A stretch of DNA of 64,000 nt from Amycolatopsis granulosa (GCF_011758745.1 NZ_JAANOV010000001.1:2046001-2110000), one strand, 5' to 3'; shown: positions 1 to 9,661, counted from the first letter of the stretch. Numbers and translations: made by a program. Notes: a model not told the origin generated them from the letters alone.

Positions 1-1480
1 CGGTCCACTTACCCTTGTCGCGGATCTCGGCGAGGATGTCGTCGTGCTTGTGGCGGATGTTCTCCAGCAGCTCGGTGTTGAACCGGGCCACGTCCTCCAC
101 CGGCACGTCGTCGAACTGGCCCTTGGTGCCGAGGAACACCGTGACGACCTGCTGCTCCACCGGGATCGGCGAGTACTGCGGCTGCTTGAGCACCTCGTAG
201 AGGCGGGCACCGCGGTCCAGCTGGGCGCGCGAGGTCGGGTCCAGGTCGGAGGCGAAGGCGGCGAACGCCTGCAGCTCCTGGTACTGCGACAGGTCGATCC
301 GCAGCGAACCGGACACCGTCTTCATCGCCTTGATCTGCGCGTCACCACCCACCCGGGACACCGAGGTGGTCACGTCGACCGCGGGGCGCTGACCCGAGTT
401 GAACAGGTCGGACTGGAAGAAGCACTGCCCGTCGGTGATCGAGATGACGTTGGTGGGGATGTAGGCCGAGATGTCGTTGGCCTTGGTCTCGATGACCGGC
501 AGACCGGTCAGCGAGCCGCCACCCAGCTCGTCCGACAGCTTCGCGCACCGCTCGAGCAGCCGCGAGTGCAAGTAGAAGACGTCGCCGGGGAACGCCTCGC
601 GGCCCGGCGGGCGGCGCAGCAGCAGCGAGATGGCGCGGTAGGCGTCGGCCTGCTTGGTCAGGTCGTCGAACACGATCAGGACGTGCTTGCCCTGGTACAT
701 CCAGTGCTGGCCGAGCGCCGACCCGGTGTAGGGGGCGAGCCACTTGAAGCCGGCGGAGTCCGACGCGGGGGCCGCGACGATCGTGGTGTACTCCAGCGCG
801 CCCGCGTCCTCCAGGGACTTGCGGACACCGGCGATGGTGGAACCCTTCTGGCCGACCGCGACGTAGATGCAGCGGACCTGCTTGCTCGGGTCACCGGTCG
901 CCCAGTTGGCCTTCTGGTTGATGATCGTGTCGACGCAGACCGCGGTCTTGCCGGTCTTGCGGTCGCCGATGATCAGCTGACGCTGTCCGCGGCCGATCGG
1001 GGTCATCGCGTCGATGGCGGTGATGCCGGTCTGCAGCGGCTCGGACACCGGCTGGCGCTGCACGACCGACGCGGCCTGCAGCTCGAGGGCGCGGCGGTCC
1101 TCGGCCACGATGTCGCCGAGGCCGTCGATCGGCTTGCCGAGCGGGTCGATGACCCGGCCCAGGAAGCCCTCGCCGACCGGGATCGAGAGGATCTGGCCGG
1201 TGCGCTTGACCTCCTGGCCTTCCTCGATCGACTCGTAGTTACCGAGGATGACGACACCGATCCGGCGCGGCTCCAGGTTCTGGGCCACGCCCAGGATGCC
1301 GCCGGGGAACTCCAGCAGCTCGTTGGCCATCGTCGAGGGCAGACCCTCGACGTGGGCCACGCCGTCGCCGGTGTCCACGACGACGCCGACCTCTTCCCGG
1401 TTGACTTCGGGTGAGTAACTCGAGACGTAGTTCTCGATCGCGCTACGGATCTCGTCCGAGGAGATCGTCAGCTCCGCCAT
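1..1480 (-). CDS. atpA: F1Fo ATP synthase subunit alpha (C-terminus missing)
   Basis: Alpha subunit of the F1 head; with beta it forms the catalytic hexamer that makes ATP, and it carries the non-catalytic nucleotide sites. The protein starts [19 protein letters not shown]; the P-loop GDRKTGKT lies near residues 172-179 and the Walker B region reads [15 protein letters not shown]. About 493 codons are present, so roughly the last 50 residues of a normal 545-residue actinobacterial alpha subunit are cut off by the left edge. The ATG at 1480 follows the delta subunit gene by 50 nt, in the usual atpB-E-F-H-A order. Confidence 0.98.
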   Translation of the reverse strand, partial: MAELTISSDEIRSAIENYVSSYSPEVNREEVGVVVDTGDGVAHVEGLPSTMANELLEFPGGILGVAQNLEPRRIGVVILGNYESIEEGQEVKRTGQILSIPVGEGFLGRVIDPLGKPIDGLGDIVAEDRRALELQAASVVQRQPVSEPLQTGITAIDAMTPIGRGQRQLIIGDRKTGKTAVCVDTIINQKANWATGDPSKQVRCIYVAVGQKGSTIAGVRKSLEDAGALEYTTIVAAPASDSAGFKWLAPYTGSALGQHWMYQGKHVLIVFDDLTKQADAYRAISLLLRRPPGREAFPGDVFYLHSRLLERCAKLSDELGGGSLTGLPVIETKANDISAYIPTNVISITDGQCFFQSDLFNSGQRPAVDVTTSVSRVGGDAQIKAMKTVSGSLRIDLSQYQELQAFAAFASDLDPTSRAQLDRGARLYEVLKQPQYSPIPVEQQVVTVFLGTKGQFDDVPVEDVARFNTELLENIRHKHDDILAEIRDKGKWT

Positions 1481-1530
1481 GTCGTTCCCGCTCTCTCGTT
1501 CCTGCAGGTGTGCAAAGTCTTGTTGTGGTG

Positions 1531-2355
1531 TCAGGCCAGCTGCCGGCGCAGCTCGGCGATCCGGCCCGCGGCGCTGCCGTCGATGACCTCGTCGCCCACG
1601 CGGACGACGAGCCCGCCACCGAGGCGGCGGTCGACCTCGACGTGCAGCCCGATCGGCCGCCCGTAGATCCGGCGCAGCTGCTCGGCCAGCCGCTCCCGCT
1701 GCTCCGCGGACAGCTCGCTCGCGCTCGTGACGTACGCGACCGAGCGCTCACGGCGCTGCGAGGCCAGCTCGACCAGCTCGTCCAGGCTGTACCCGACGCT
1801 GCGGCCCGCCGACCGGCCGACGACCTGCTCCACGAGGGCGAGGGCGACGTCGTCCACCTTGCCCTGCAGCAGCTCGCGCACCAGCCTGCGCTTCGCGTCG
1901 CCGGATGCCGTCTGGTCGGACAGCGTCTGCTCCAGCTCCGGGTTGCTCACCACGATACGGGCGATGCGGAACAACTGGTCCTCGACGGCGTCCAGTTTTC
2001 CGGCCCGCTCCGCGGCGGTGAGCAACGCGTTGCGGCCGAGCGACTCCACTCCGTCGACCAGTTCCCGCGGGCTGGACCAGCGGGCCTCGACCACGGCGTC
2101 GAGCACACGCAAGGTCTGCTCGGACACCTTCCCGGTCAGCACCGCGTGAACCAGCCGTGTGCGGGCGCGCGGGTCGGACGAGGCGTCGGCGACCGCGCGA
2201 CGCAGCCCGATCTCCCTGCCGAGCAGGTCGACCACGGCCAGCAGCTCGTTGCCGAGGGCGGCCGGGTCGGTGCCGGCCCCGCCGGTGACCTCGGCGAGCC
2301 GGGTCTCGGCCGAGGCGAGCGCCTCGCGGCTCGCGGCGTGCAGCGTCAGCGTCAT
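1531..2355 (-). CDS. atpH: F1Fo ATP synthase subunit delta
   Basis: Delta subunit (bacterial homologue of OSCP), which joins the top of F1 to the peripheral stalk. The 274-residue protein is longer than the roughly 180 residues of E. coli delta; extended delta subunits are common in actinobacteria. The C-terminal part carries the typical [27 protein letters not shown] segment seen in two pieces around residues 235-260. It starts with ATG 5 nt downstream of the atpF stop, so the two are translationally close. Function is secure from sequence and position. Confidence 0.97.
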   Translation of the reverse strand: MTLTLHAASREALASAETRLAEVTGGAGTDPAALGNELLAVVDLLGREIGLRRAVADASSDPRARTRLVHAVLTGKVSEQTLRVLDAVVEARWSSPRELVDGVESLGRNALLTAAERAGKLDAVEDQLFRIARIVVSNPELEQTLSDQTASGDAKRRLVRELLQGKVDDVALALVEQVVGRSAGRSVGYSLDELVELASQRRERSVAYVTSASELSAEQRERLAEQLRRIYGRPIGLHVEVDRRLGGGLVVRVGDEVIDGSAAGRIAELRRQLA

Positions 2356-2360
2356 CTGGA

Positions 2361-2915
2361 CTACTTCCCCGCTCCGTTACCGGCGCTGCTGCCGAGCTCG
2401 GCGAGGAACCGGTCGACCGTGCCCCGGCGGCGAACCTCGTCCTCGAGGTGCTCCCCGACGATCCGGCTCGCCAGCTCGATCGAGTTCCGGCCCAGCTCGT
2501 TGCGCAGCTCCGTGACGATCTGTGCCTTCTGCGCCTGCAGCGCGGCGTGACCCTGCGCGATGATCCGGGCGGCCTCGTCCTGGGCCTCGGCCCGCAGCTC
2601 CTCCTTGATCCGCTCCGCCTCGAGACGGGCGTCGTCACGGATCTTGGCGGCCTCGGAGTAGGCGTCCTTGAGCTGCGCCTGGTACTTCGCGAGCGCCTCT
2701 TCGGCTTCGGCCTGCGCCTTCTCCGCCTTGGCGATGCCACCCTCGATGGCCGCGGTGCGCTCTTCGTACATCTTCTCGAAGCGCGGCACGGCGAACTTCT
2801 TGAGCAGCCACAGCAGGATCAGGAAGGCGACCAGGCCGAGGATGATCTCGCTGACGTGCGGCAGCACCGGGTTCGGCGCTTGCTCGGCGGCCAGCACGAT
2901 CTGGGTCTTCACCAC
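2361..2915 (-). CDS. atpF: F1Fo ATP synthase subunit b
   Basis: Peripheral-stalk subunit b, anchoring F1 to the membrane subunit a. Residues about 21-42 form the single membrane helix (ILGLVAFLILLWLLKKF), followed by a long charged amphipathic helix rich in Glu, Lys and Ala (for example AEKAQAEAEEALAKYQAQ) that makes the dimeric stalk. At 184 residues the length is normal. It lies between atpE and atpH in the conserved operon. The GTG/ATG choice is not in doubt: MVKTQIVLAAEQ begins at an ATG with GGAGTCGT just upstream. Confidence 0.97.
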   Translation of the reverse strand: MVKTQIVLAAEQAPNPVLPHVSEIILGLVAFLILLWLLKKFAVPRFEKMYEERTAAIEGGIAKAEKAQAEAEEALAKYQAQLKDAYSEAAKIRDDARLEAERIKEELRAEAQDEAARIIAQGHAALQAQKAQIVTELRNELGRNSIELASRIVGEHLEDEVRRRGTVDRFLAELGSSAGNGAGK

Positions 2916-2944
2916 AACGACTCCTTCAGCGGTGAGCGGTTAAC

Positions 2945-3193
2945 TCAGGCGGCGGAGGCGATGAAGTAGACGACCAGACCGATCAGGGCGAGCACCTCGG
3001 TAAGCACGAAGGTGGTCCAGGCGATACCCATGAGCTTGCCCTGGGCCTCCGGCTGACGGGCGGTGCCGTTGATGACCGCGGCCCAGATCAGACCCACACC
3101 GATGCCCGGCCCGATCGCGCCGAGGCCGTAGCCGATGGCGGCGAGACCGGGGTTGATGCTGCTGGCGGCCTCGGCGAGAACGATGTTGCTCAC
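2945..3193 (-). CDS. atpE: F1Fo ATP synthase subunit c
   Basis: Proteolipid that forms the rotating c-ring. The 82-residue protein has two hydrophobic helices. The first holds the Gly-rich packing motif [14 protein letters not shown], the polar loop is ARQPEAQGK, and the second helix holds the proton-binding glutamate in [13 protein letters not shown] set the start at GTG 3193 ([14 protein letters not shown]), preceded by GAAAGGGA at a good Shine-Dalgarno distance; the open frame continues upstream but that part is low-complexity and does not resemble subunit c. Confidence 0.97.
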   Translation of the reverse strand: MSNIVLAEAASSINPGLAAIGYGLGAIGPGIGVGLIWAAVINGTARQPEAQGKLMGIAWTTFVLTEVLALIGLVVYFIASAA

Positions 3194-3249
3194 TTGCGTT
3201 TCCCTTTCAGTCGGTCCGCTACCACGCGGATCGGGGGCTTCGGTTTCTT

Positions 3250-4032
3250 CTAGTGGTCTTCGGCGAGCGCGGCGCCGATGTAGTTCGCCGACAGCACGGC
3301 GAACACGTACGCCTGGATCACCTGGATCAGCGCTTCCACGAAGGTCATCAGGATCGCGAACGCCCACGAGACCACCGAGATCGGCTTGAACACGCCTCCG
3401 GCGTGGAGAAGCAGGAACTCACCCGCAACCGTGAACACGAGCAGGATCAGGTGGCCGGCGAACATCGCGGCGAACACCCGGACCGCCAGGGTGAGCGGGT
3501 TGAGGACGAACTTCTGCAGGAACTCGATCGGCGTCAGCAGCAGGTAGATCAGGGCCGGCGCGCCCGGCGGGACGGTCGCGTGCTTGAGGTAGCCGACGAA
3601 ACCGTGCCGCTTGAACCCGACGTAGTGGTAGACCGGGTACACGACGAACAGCGACAGCGCGAGCGGGAAGCCGATGTGCGCGAAGGTGGGGAACTGGAAG
3701 ATCGGGATGATCCCGAACACGTTGTTCACCAGCACGAAGCTGAACAACGTCAGCACCAGCGGGATGAACGGCTTGAAGTCCTTCGACCCGATCTGCTCAC
3801 GGGCGATGCCGTTGCGCGCGAAGTCGTAGACGTACTCGGCGACGAACTGCCCCTTGCCCGGGACGACCTTCAGCTTGCGGGTCGCCAGCAGGAAGAAGGC
3901 CGCGATGATGATCACCGACAGCACGATGAGGATCATCGGCTTGGTGACGCCGAGGAAGATCGACGGCAGCTCGAAATCTCCGGCACCCGGGGGCGTGAAC
4001 GTGTCGCCCGCGGCCAATACCAGCGCGCCCAA
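3250..4032 (-). CDS. atpB: F1Fo ATP synthase subunit a
   Basis: Membrane stator subunit a with the two proton half-channels. The 260-residue protein has five or six hydrophobic segments. The essential arginine sits in [13 protein letters not shown], near residue 190, and the conserved C-terminal helix reads [18 protein letters not shown]. The start is TTG at 4032, chosen because AAGGAG lies 5 nt upstream and no ATG or GTG is available in frame nearby. The gene heads the ATP synthase structural genes and is separated from atpI by a 370-nt gap. Confidence 0.95.
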   Translation of the reverse strand: MGALVLAAGDTFTPPGAGDFELPSIFLGVTKPMILIVLSVIIIAAFFLLATRKLKVVPGKGQFVAEYVYDFARNGIAREQIGSKDFKPFIPLVLTLFSFVLVNNVFGIIPIFQFPTFAHIGFPLALSLFVVYPVYHYVGFKRHGFVGYLKHATVPPGAPALIYLLLTPIEFLQKFVLNPLTLAVRVFAAMFAGHLILLVFTVAGEFLLLHAGGVFKPISVVSWAFAILMTFVEALIQVIQAYVFAVLSANYIGAALAEDH

Positions 4033-4402
4033 CTGGGCTCCTTCCGGTTCTCCCGGCCGGCGTTCACTCCGCCGGGGGAATCGTCACGATCTGGACTTAA
4101 CGTACCCGATACGTTTCGGGTAGTTGGAGGCGGATCCCCTGAGTGAACACCAGGTGTACAGTCAGCCACTTGGGGGTTTCGGTACTACGATCGCCGACGG
4201 CAGAATCAGGCCTTCCGGTTCAGGGGCCATCCGTCTCGATCGCCACGTTGCCGGTCGGGGTTCCGCATCGGGAGCGCGACCCGGGGGCCCACCTCCACAA
4301 TGCGGACGATACCAGCTGGTAAAACGACACCGTACGGGCGTACTCCTTAACGGCTCCGCACTTCGTTCCAGATCTGGAAAAAACCGCTGCGACCTGCGCG
4401 GA
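4033..4402. other. 370-nt gap between atpI and atpB
   Basis: No convincing gene is seen here. The gap is wide for an operon whose other junctions are mostly under 60 nt, so it probably carries a minus-strand promoter or long leader for atpB-E-F-H-A. I could not identify a clear -35/-10 pair. It contains the near-perfect palindrome CCCGATACGTTTCGGG at 4105-4120, listed separately, and the Shine-Dalgarno of atpB at its left end. Confidence 0.5.
4105..4120. promoter_or_regulatory. 16-bp palindrome upstream of atpB
   Basis: CCCGATACGTTTCGGG is self-complementary except for one T/T pair. It lies 73-88 nt upstream of the atpB TTG. It could be an operator or a short leader hairpin; the sequence alone cannot decide. 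Confidence 0.35.
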
Positions 4403-4834
4403 TCAGCCGGGGATGATCGTCGGGATCTTGGTCTTGCGGAAGGCGAGGAATTCCGCGGCCGCCCACACCAGGATGACCGCGAGCGTGGTGAAGGCCAGTG
4501 CGTAGCGGTTGAACGCATCCACGCCCTTGAGCGCGGTCATCACCCCGAACAGCACGAGCACCTTGAGGATGTAGCCCCCGACGGCCACCGCCATCACCAT
4601 GAACGGGTCCAGCGCCGCGGACTTGCGCATCATGAGCAGCGTGACCAGCGAAGACGCGAAGGCGATGGCCCCGCCGACGAGCGAGCCGAGCAGACCGGGC
4701 ACCCCGCTGAGCACCGTGGAGACGACCACGCCGACCACCACCGTGGCCACCGCGGGCCAGAGCGCGAAACGCAGCATCGCGTCGGCCAGCTTGAGCACCG
4801 ACTGCGCGTGCGGGTTCTCGGTCTTGTCGGTCAT
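4403..4834 (-). CDS. atpI: AtpI-like membrane protein at the head of the atp cluster
   Basis: Small membrane protein of 143 residues with four hydrophobic helices (about residues 25-45, 50-68, 82-104 and 112-132). Proteins of this type precede atpB in actinobacteria and are thought to help assemble the c-ring or supply Mg2+; that role is from the family, not from this sequence. The ATG at 4834 overlaps the TGA of the upstream wecA-like gene by 4 nt (ATGA), which implies translational coupling. Sequence divergence within the AtpI group is large, so the symbol rests mainly on position and topology. Confidence 0.75.
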   Translation of the reverse strand: MTDKTENPHAQSVLKLADAMLRFALWPAVATVVVGVVVSTVLSGVPGLLGSLVGGAIAFASSLVTLLMMRKSAALDPFMVMAVAVGGYILKVLVLFGVMTALKGVDAFNRYALAFTTLAVILVWAAAEFLAFRKTKIPTIIPG

Positions 4835-5991
4835 GACACTCCCTGGTTCCGCGATCGCAGGCGCGGAATGACGGACACGATGCCGGCGAGGACGAGGCCC
4901 ACGCCGACAATCCAGAATACCGCCGTGGTGTCGAACAGCGTCACCGAGACCGCGCCGAAGCCGAGCAGACCGGCCCACAGGTAGATCAGCAGCACCGCCC
5001 GGCGCTGCGAGTGCCCGATCTCCAGCAGGCGGTGGTGCAGGTGCATCTTGTCCGCCGCGAACGGGCTCTCGCCGCGCCGGGTGCGCCGCACGACCGCCAT
5101 CAGCAGGTCCAGCACCGGCAGGAACAGCACCGCGACGACGACCAGCAGCGGCGACAGCAGAGCCAGCGCGTCCGAGCCGCCGAACCGGGTGTAGCTGATC
5201 TTTCCGGAGGCGGAGGTCGTGGCACCGGCCAGCATCAGGCCGATCATCATCGAACCGGAGTCGCCCATGAAGATCTTGGCCGGCTGGAAGTTGTGCGGCA
5301 GGAAGCCCAGGCACGCGCCGGCCAGCGTCGCGGCGATCAGCGCCGGCGGGTAGACGCCGACGTCCCCGCCCTGCGAGTGGAGCAGGCCGAGCGAGAACGC
5401 GCAGGTCGCGGCCGCCGCGATGAACCCCAGCCCGGCGGCGAGCCCGTCCAGTCCGTCGACGAAGTTCAGCGCGTTGACCAGCACCACGACCAGCAGCACC
5501 ATCAGCAGGCCGCCCTGGTTGTTGTCCAGGGTGACCACAGAACCGAGCGCGTCGCCGTTGCCACCCCACGGCACCCAGAAGACGTTCCACTGGACACCGA
5601 AGATGACCAGGATCCCGGCGCACATGACCTGTCCGGCGAGCTTGGTCCAGGCGTCGATCTCGAACCGGTCGTCCAGGGCGCCGATCAGGACGATCACGCC
5701 ACCGCCGATCAGGACGCCGACCGGGTCGAGCGAGAAGTCGAACGCGCGGCGCAGCACGGGCAGCTGGTGAGCCATCGCCATCCCGCCGACCACGCCCAGG
5801 TACATGCCGACGCCGCCCATGCGCGGGATCGGGATGACGTGCACGTCGCGGGCGCGCGGGTTGGCGATCGCACCGAGGCGGATCGCCAGGCGGCGGATGA
5901 CGCCCGTGAGCAGGAAGGTCAGGGTCGCGGCGATGAGGCCGACCAGGATGTACTCCCGGATCGGGAGGCCGGCGGTCGTTACGGGAGTCAT
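4831..5991 (-). CDS. wecA: WecA/MraY-family undecaprenyl-phosphate GlcNAc-1-phosphate transferase
   Basis: Polytopic membrane enzyme that moves a sugar-1-phosphate from a UDP-sugar to a polyprenyl phosphate, here most likely GlcNAc-1-P for arabinogalactan or another cell-wall glycan. The 386-residue protein has about ten hydrophobic helices. Diagnostic motifs are PRMGGVGMYLG near residue 55, DDRFEIDAWTK near 108, NALNFVDGLDGLAAG near 165 and the C-terminal His loop HLHHRLLEIGHS near 320. MraY itself is normally in the dcw cluster, and placement between sua5 and atpI is the usual site of the Rfe/WecA paralogue in actinobacteria. Its ATG overlaps the sua5 stop by 1 nt. Confidence 0.92.
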   Translation of the reverse strand: MTPVTTAGLPIREYILVGLIAATLTFLLTGVIRRLAIRLGAIANPRARDVHVIPIPRMGGVGMYLGVVGGMAMAHQLPVLRRAFDFSLDPVGVLIGGGVIVLIGALDDRFEIDAWTKLAGQVMCAGILVIFGVQWNVFWVPWGGNGDALGSVVTLDNNQGGLLMVLLVVVLVNALNFVDGLDGLAAGLGFIAAAATCAFSLGLLHSQGGDVGVYPPALIAATLAGACLGFLPHNFQPAKIFMGDSGSMMIGLMLAGATTSASGKISYTRFGGSDALALLSPLLVVVAVLFLPVLDLLMAVVRRTRRGESPFAADKMHLHHRLLEIGHSQRRAVLLIYLWAGLLGFGAVSVTLFDTTAVFWIVGVGLVLAGIVSVIPRLRSRNQGVS

Positions 5992-6641
5992 CAGGCCGCG
6001 GTCTTCACCGGCGCGCCGAGCACCTCCGAGATCGCCTCGGCACCGACCGCGCCCGCCCGGAGCAGGACGGGCTCAGCCCCGGTCAGGTCGATGACCGACG
6101 AGGGCACCGGTTCACCGCTGGGCCCGCCGTCGAGGTAGACCGCGACCGACTCCCCCACCTGGTCCTGCGCCTCCGGCACGCTGGTCGGCGCGGGCCGCCC
6201 GGCCACGTTGGCGCTGGAGACGGCCATCGGGCCGACGTCGCGCAGCAGCTCCAGCGCGACCGGGTGCAGCGGCATCCGGAGCGTGACGGTGCCGCGGGTG
6301 CTGCCCAGGTCCCAGCGCAGGCTCGGCGCGTGCGGGAGCACAATGGACAGATCCCCGGGCCAGAACGCCTCGATCAGCGCCCGCGCCTGCGGCGGCACGC
6401 CGAGCACCAGACCGTCTACTGTGGACCAAGAGCCGACCAGGACGCCGACGGGCAGGTCCGGCCCGCGGTGCTTCGCCCGCAGCAGCGCGCCGACGGCGGA
6501 CGAGTCGAAGGCGTCCGCGCCGATGCCGTACACCGTGTCCGTGGGCAGCACGACCAGGCGCCCCGAACGCACCGCGCTCGCCGCCGCGGCCAGCCCCTCC
6601 GCCCGCGTTTCCGGACGGTTGCAGTCGTACACCGCGCTCAT
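5991..6641 (-). CDS. sua5: L-threonylcarbamoyladenylate synthase (Sua5/YrdC/TsaC family)
   Basis: Makes threonylcarbamoyl-AMP from threonine, bicarbonate and ATP, the first step of the t6A37 modification of ANN-decoding tRNAs. The 216-residue protein has the YrdC fold signature LVVLPTDTVYGIGADA at residues 30-45 and the SSANVAGRPAPTS segment near residue 150. The length matches the YrdC domain with no added Sua5 C-terminal domain. I chose ATG 6641 (MSAVYDCNRPETR); the much longer open frame upstream is a GC-rich extension that reads through an intergenic repeat region. Confidence 0.95.
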   Translation of the reverse strand: MSAVYDCNRPETRAEGLAAAASAVRSGRLVVLPTDTVYGIGADAFDSSAVGALLRAKHRGPDLPVGVLVGSWSTVDGLVLGVPPQARALIEAFWPGDLSIVLPHAPSLRWDLGSTRGTVTLRMPLHPVALELLRDVGPMAVSSANVAGRPAPTSVPEAQDQVGESVAVYLDGGPSGEPVPSSVIDLTGAEPVLLRAGAVGAEAISEVLGAPVKTAA

Positions 6642-6699
6642 GGGGTGAAGACTATTCCGGAGCGCGTAACGACTTGGTTGCGGGTCGCGGTCACGCTTC

Positions 6700-6770
6700 G
6701 GCAAACACGGCGCCGCGAGCGGCAAACACGCGGACGTGGCGTGTTCGCCGGTGCGGGCGGCGTGTTGGGC
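6700..6770. repeat. Cluster of four AACACG/CGTGTT repeats
   Basis: Between prmC and sua5 the sequence holds GGCAAACACGG (6700-6710), GGCAAACACGC (6721-6731), and the inverted forms GGCGTGTTCGCC (6738-6749) and GGCGTGTTGGGC (6759-6770). The same short unit is clustered again at 47710-47840 and single copies occur in other gaps. This looks like a dispersed intergenic element; its role is unknown. Confidence 0.6.
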
Positions 6771-6784
6771 AGTGCGGGAGGGGG

Positions 6785-7648
6785 TCAGCCGCGGAGGGCG
6801 GTCACGAAACGGGGGCGTCCGGCGAGGTCGCGGTGGTCCTGGACGTCCGTCAGCACCTTGCGGGACGCCAGCAGCGCCGGCGCGGCCGAACCGTGGGTGT
6901 CGTCGTGTTCCACGGCCACCCCGCCGCCGGGCTTGAGCAGCCGGCAGGCGGTCGCGACGGCCTGCCGGACCACCGCCAGCCCGCCGTCCGGGGCGAAGAC
7001 CGCCTGCGGCGGGTCGAAGTCGACCACCTCGGGCGGCAGGTCCCCGCCCGGCGGGACGTACGGCGGGTTGCACACCACCAGATCGACCAGGCCGTCCAGC
7101 TCGGCGAAGATCGTGTTGTCCCCGACGTCGCCGGAGTACAGGCGGATCGGGGTGTCGCCCGCCGCGGCTTGCTTGTCGGCGTTGTGCCGCGCCCACGCCA
7201 GCGCGTTCGGGTCGACGTCCACGGCGTAGACCACCGCATCGGGCCGCTCGTGCGCGATCGCCAGCGCCAGCGCCCCGGATCCGGTGCACAGATCGACCAC
7301 AACCGGGTACTGGCGGCCGTGGATGTGCCGCAGACCCCACTCGACCAGCAGTTCCGTCTCCGGCCGCGGGATGAACACACCGGGGCCGACGTCCAGGGTG
7401 ATGCCGGCGAACCCGGCCCACCCGGTCAGGTGCTGCAGCGGCACGCGCTTGGCCCGCTGCGCGACCAGCTTGCCGATCGCCTCCACCACCGGCGGGTCGA
7501 CGAGCGGCACCAGCGGCAGGCGGCCGCGCTCGACACCCAGCACGTGCGCGGCGATCAGCTCGGCGTCCGCGCGCGGGGACGCCACCCCCGCATCCTCCAG
7601 GATGCGCATCGCCTCGAGGATCGCCAGTCGCAACGGTTGCCGCTTCAC
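6785..7648 (-). CDS. prmC: Release-factor glutamine methyltransferase PrmC (HemK)
   Basis: SAM-dependent enzyme that methylates the glutamine of the GGQ motif of RF1 and RF2. The 287-residue protein has the N-terminal helical domain and a Rossmann methyltransferase domain with PRPETELLVEW, VVDLCTGSGALALAIAHE and the catalytic LVVCNPPYVPPGG. Start: GTG at 7648 (MKRQPLRLAIL), where similarity to PrmC begins; the open frame extends upstream by 91 codons without resemblance. Its substrate RF1 is encoded close by at 8562-9632, as in most bacteria, with one plus-strand gene in between. Confidence 0.95.
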   Translation of the reverse strand: MKRQPLRLAILEAMRILEDAGVASPRADAELIAAHVLGVERGRLPLVPLVDPPVVEAIGKLVAQRAKRVPLQHLTGWAGFAGITLDVGPGVFIPRPETELLVEWGLRHIHGRQYPVVVDLCTGSGALALAIAHERPDAVVYAVDVDPNALAWARHNADKQAAAGDTPIRLYSGDVGDNTIFAELDGLVDLVVCNPPYVPPGGDLPPEVVDFDPPQAVFAPDGGLAVVRQAVATACRLLKPGGGVAVEHDDTHGSAAPALLASRKVLTDVQDHRDLAGRPRFVTALRG

Positions 7649-7739
7649 GTACCCAACTTTTCCACAGCGCCCGCCCGGTGGTGGGGACGTGTGCTGCGAG
7701 CGGCCCGCGCGTCCGCGGGCTTGACCTTCACACCGGTAT

Positions 7740-7753
7740 GAACGCTTACGTTC
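7740..7753. promoter_or_regulatory. Candidate TetR-type operator before the alpha/beta hydrolase
   Basis: GAACGCTTACGTTC is a perfect 5+4+5 inverted repeat, a form often bound by TetR-family repressors. A TTGACC hexamer lies upstream at 7721-7726 and TACGTT at 7747-7752, 20 nt apart, inside the palindrome. If this is the -10, transcription would begin at the ATG at 7759. No regulator gene is adjacent. Confidence 0.45.
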
Positions 7754-7758
7754 GCGGC

Positions 7759-8529
7759 ATGACCGAACGTTTCTCGCATCTCGTCCGCGGGTCCGGCCCC
7801 GGCCTGCTGCTCGCGCACGGCGCGGGTGGCAGCGTCGAGGCCAACTTCGGCCCGATCCTGGACGACCTCGCCCGCATCCGCACCGTCGTCGGCCCGGACT
7901 ACCCCGGCACCGGGGCGACACCGCGCAGCCGACGGCCGCTGGACCTGGACGAGATGGCCGATTCCCTCGTGGCCACCGCCGTGGACGCCGGGGTGGACCG
8001 GTTCACCCTCCTCGGCTACTCGCTCGGCACCGCGGTGGCGGTGCGGGCGGCGACGCGGCACCCCGACCGGGTCACCGGCCTGGTGCTGACCGCCGGCTTC
8101 GCCCGCCTGTCGAACCAGATGCGGCTGGCCGTCGGCGTGTGGCGGGAGCTGCTCGACGCGGGGAACCCGGGGCTCCTCGCGCAGTACATGACGTTCGTGG
8201 CGACCGGCCGGGACTTCCTCAACGCGCTGTCCGGACCGGAACTGGACGCCGCACTGTCCGGGCTGGTCGTGCCGCCCGGGACGCCGGACCAGGTGGACCT
8301 GGTGGCCGCCGTGGACACGCGCCCCGACCTGCCCCGGATCGCCGTGCCCACGCTGGTGATCGGGACCCGGCAGGACCTGCTGGCGCCACTCGACCTGCAG
8401 CGCGAACTGGCGGCGGGTATTCCCGGCGCGGAGTACGTGGAGATCGAGTCGGGGCACCTGATGCAGATCGAGGCCCGCGACGACTGGCTCGCGCACATCC
8501 GGAAGTTCCTGGAGCGGGACCCGTCCTGA
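7759..8529 (+). CDS. Alpha/beta hydrolase
   Basis: Alpha/beta-hydrolase fold protein of 256 residues; substrate not predictable. The oxyanion-region motif LLLAHGAGGS is near residue 24, the nucleophile elbow is GYSLGTAV near residue 87, the acid lies in the TRQDLLAPLD segment and the histidine in IESGHLMQIE near the C-terminus. No signal peptide or membrane helix is seen. I prefer ATG 7759 (MTERFSHLVRG) over ATG 7738 because the palindrome and promoter-like hexamers cover the intervening codons; the earlier start adds MNAYVRG. It stands alone on the plus strand between prmC and prfA and converges on prfA. Confidence 0.8.
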   Translation: MTERFSHLVRGSGPGLLLAHGAGGSVEANFGPILDDLARIRTVVGPDYPGTGATPRSRRPLDLDEMADSLVATAVDAGVDRFTLLGYSLGTAVAVRAATRHPDRVTGLVLTAGFARLSNQMRLAVGVWRELLDAGNPGLLAQYMTFVATGRDFLNALSGPELDAALSGLVVPPGTPDQVDLVAAVDTRPDLPRIAVPTLVIGTRQDLLAPLDLQRELAAGIPGAEYVEIESGHLMQIEARDDWLAHIRKFLERDPS

Positions 8530-8561
8530 ACCGACCGGTGAGCTGACCCGTGCCGCCGCCG

Positions 8562-9632
8562 TCACTGGCCGGCGGCGGCCAGGCGCTCCTCGCGGTCGGC
8601 GGCGGCCAGCGCGTCCAGCACGGCGTCCAGATCGCCGTCGAGGACCTGGTCCAGGTTGTACGCCTTGTAGTTGACCCGGTGGTCGGAAATGCGGTTCTCC
8701 GGGAAGTTGTACGTCCGCACCCGCTCCGAGCGGTCCACCGTCCGGACCTGCGACTTGCGCGCGTCGGCGGCCTTGGCGGCGGCCTCCTCCTCCGCCATGG
8801 CCTGCAGGCGGGCCTGCAGCACCTGGATGGCCCGCGCCCGGTTCTGGATCTGCGACTTCTCGTTCTGGCAGGACACCACGATGCCGGTGGGCAGGTGGGT
8901 GACCCGCACCGCGGAGTCGGTGGTGTTCACGCTCTGGCCACCGGGCCCGGACGACCGGAACACGTCGATGCGCAGGTCGTTGGGGTCGATCTCGACCTCG
9001 ACCTCCTCCGGTTCCGGGTAGATCAGGACACCGGCCGCGGACGTGTGGATCCGGCCCTGCGACTCGGTGGCCGGCACGCGCTGCACGCGGTGCACGCCAC
9101 CTTCGAACTTCAGCCGCGCCCAGACCCCGTCGGTATCGCCGGCCTTGCTCTTCACGGCCACCGTGACGTCCTTGTAGCCGCCCAGGTCGGAGTGCACGGC
9201 GTCGAGGACCTCGGCCTTCCAGCCGTGCCGCTCCGCGTAGCGCAGGTACATGCGCAGCAGGTCGCCGGCGAACAGGGCCGACTCCTCGCCGCCCTCACCG
9301 GACTTGATCTCCATGACCACGTCGGAGCCGTCGTAGGGGTCGCGCGGCAGCAGGAGCTCGGTCAGCCGCGACTCCAGCTGCGGGATGCGGGCGGCGATCT
9401 CGTCGGCCTCGTCGGCGAACCCCGGGTCCTCCCCGGCCAGCTCGCGGGCCGTGGTCAGGTCCCCGCGCGCGCTGTCGAGCTCGGTGATGACCTTCACGAT
9501 CGGGCTGAGCTCGGCGTACCGGCGGCCGAGCTTGCGCGCCCGGCCCTGGTCGGCGTGCACGGCCGGGTCCGCCAGCTGCTTCTCCAGCTCGGCGTACTCG
9601 TCGAGCAGCCCGTGCAGGGAAGACGAGTCCAC
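8562..9632 (-). CDS. prfA: Peptide chain release factor 1
   Basis: Class I release factor recognising UAA and UAG. The 356-residue protein has the stop-codon reading motif PAT in [16 protein letters not shown] near residue 190 and the catalytic loop [18 protein letters not shown] near residue 230; PAT rather than SPF separates RF1 from RF2. The start is GTG 9632 ([18 protein letters not shown]), with GGAAGGGA 5-7 nt upstream. It is preceded by rpmE with a terminator between, so it may be read from its own or a read-through transcript. Confidence 0.97.
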   Translation of the reverse strand: MDSSSLHGLLDEYAELEKQLADPAVHADQGRARKLGRRYAELSPIVKVITELDSARGDLTTARELAGEDPGFADEADEIAARIPQLESRLTELLLPRDPYDGSDVVMEIKSGEGGEESALFAGDLLRMYLRYAERHGWKAEVLDAVHSDLGGYKDVTVAVKSKAGDTDGVWARLKFEGGVHRVQRVPATESQGRIHTSAAGVLIYPEPEEVEVEIDPNDLRIDVFRSSGPGGQSVNTTDSAVRVTHLPTGIVVSCQNEKSQIQNRARAIQVLQARLQAMAEEEAAAKAADARKSQVRTVDRSERVRTYNFPENRISDHRVNYKAYNLDQVLDGDLDAVLDALAAADREERLAAAGQ

Positions 9633-9661
9633 GACCGTCCCTTCCTCTCGTTGCCGGAACA

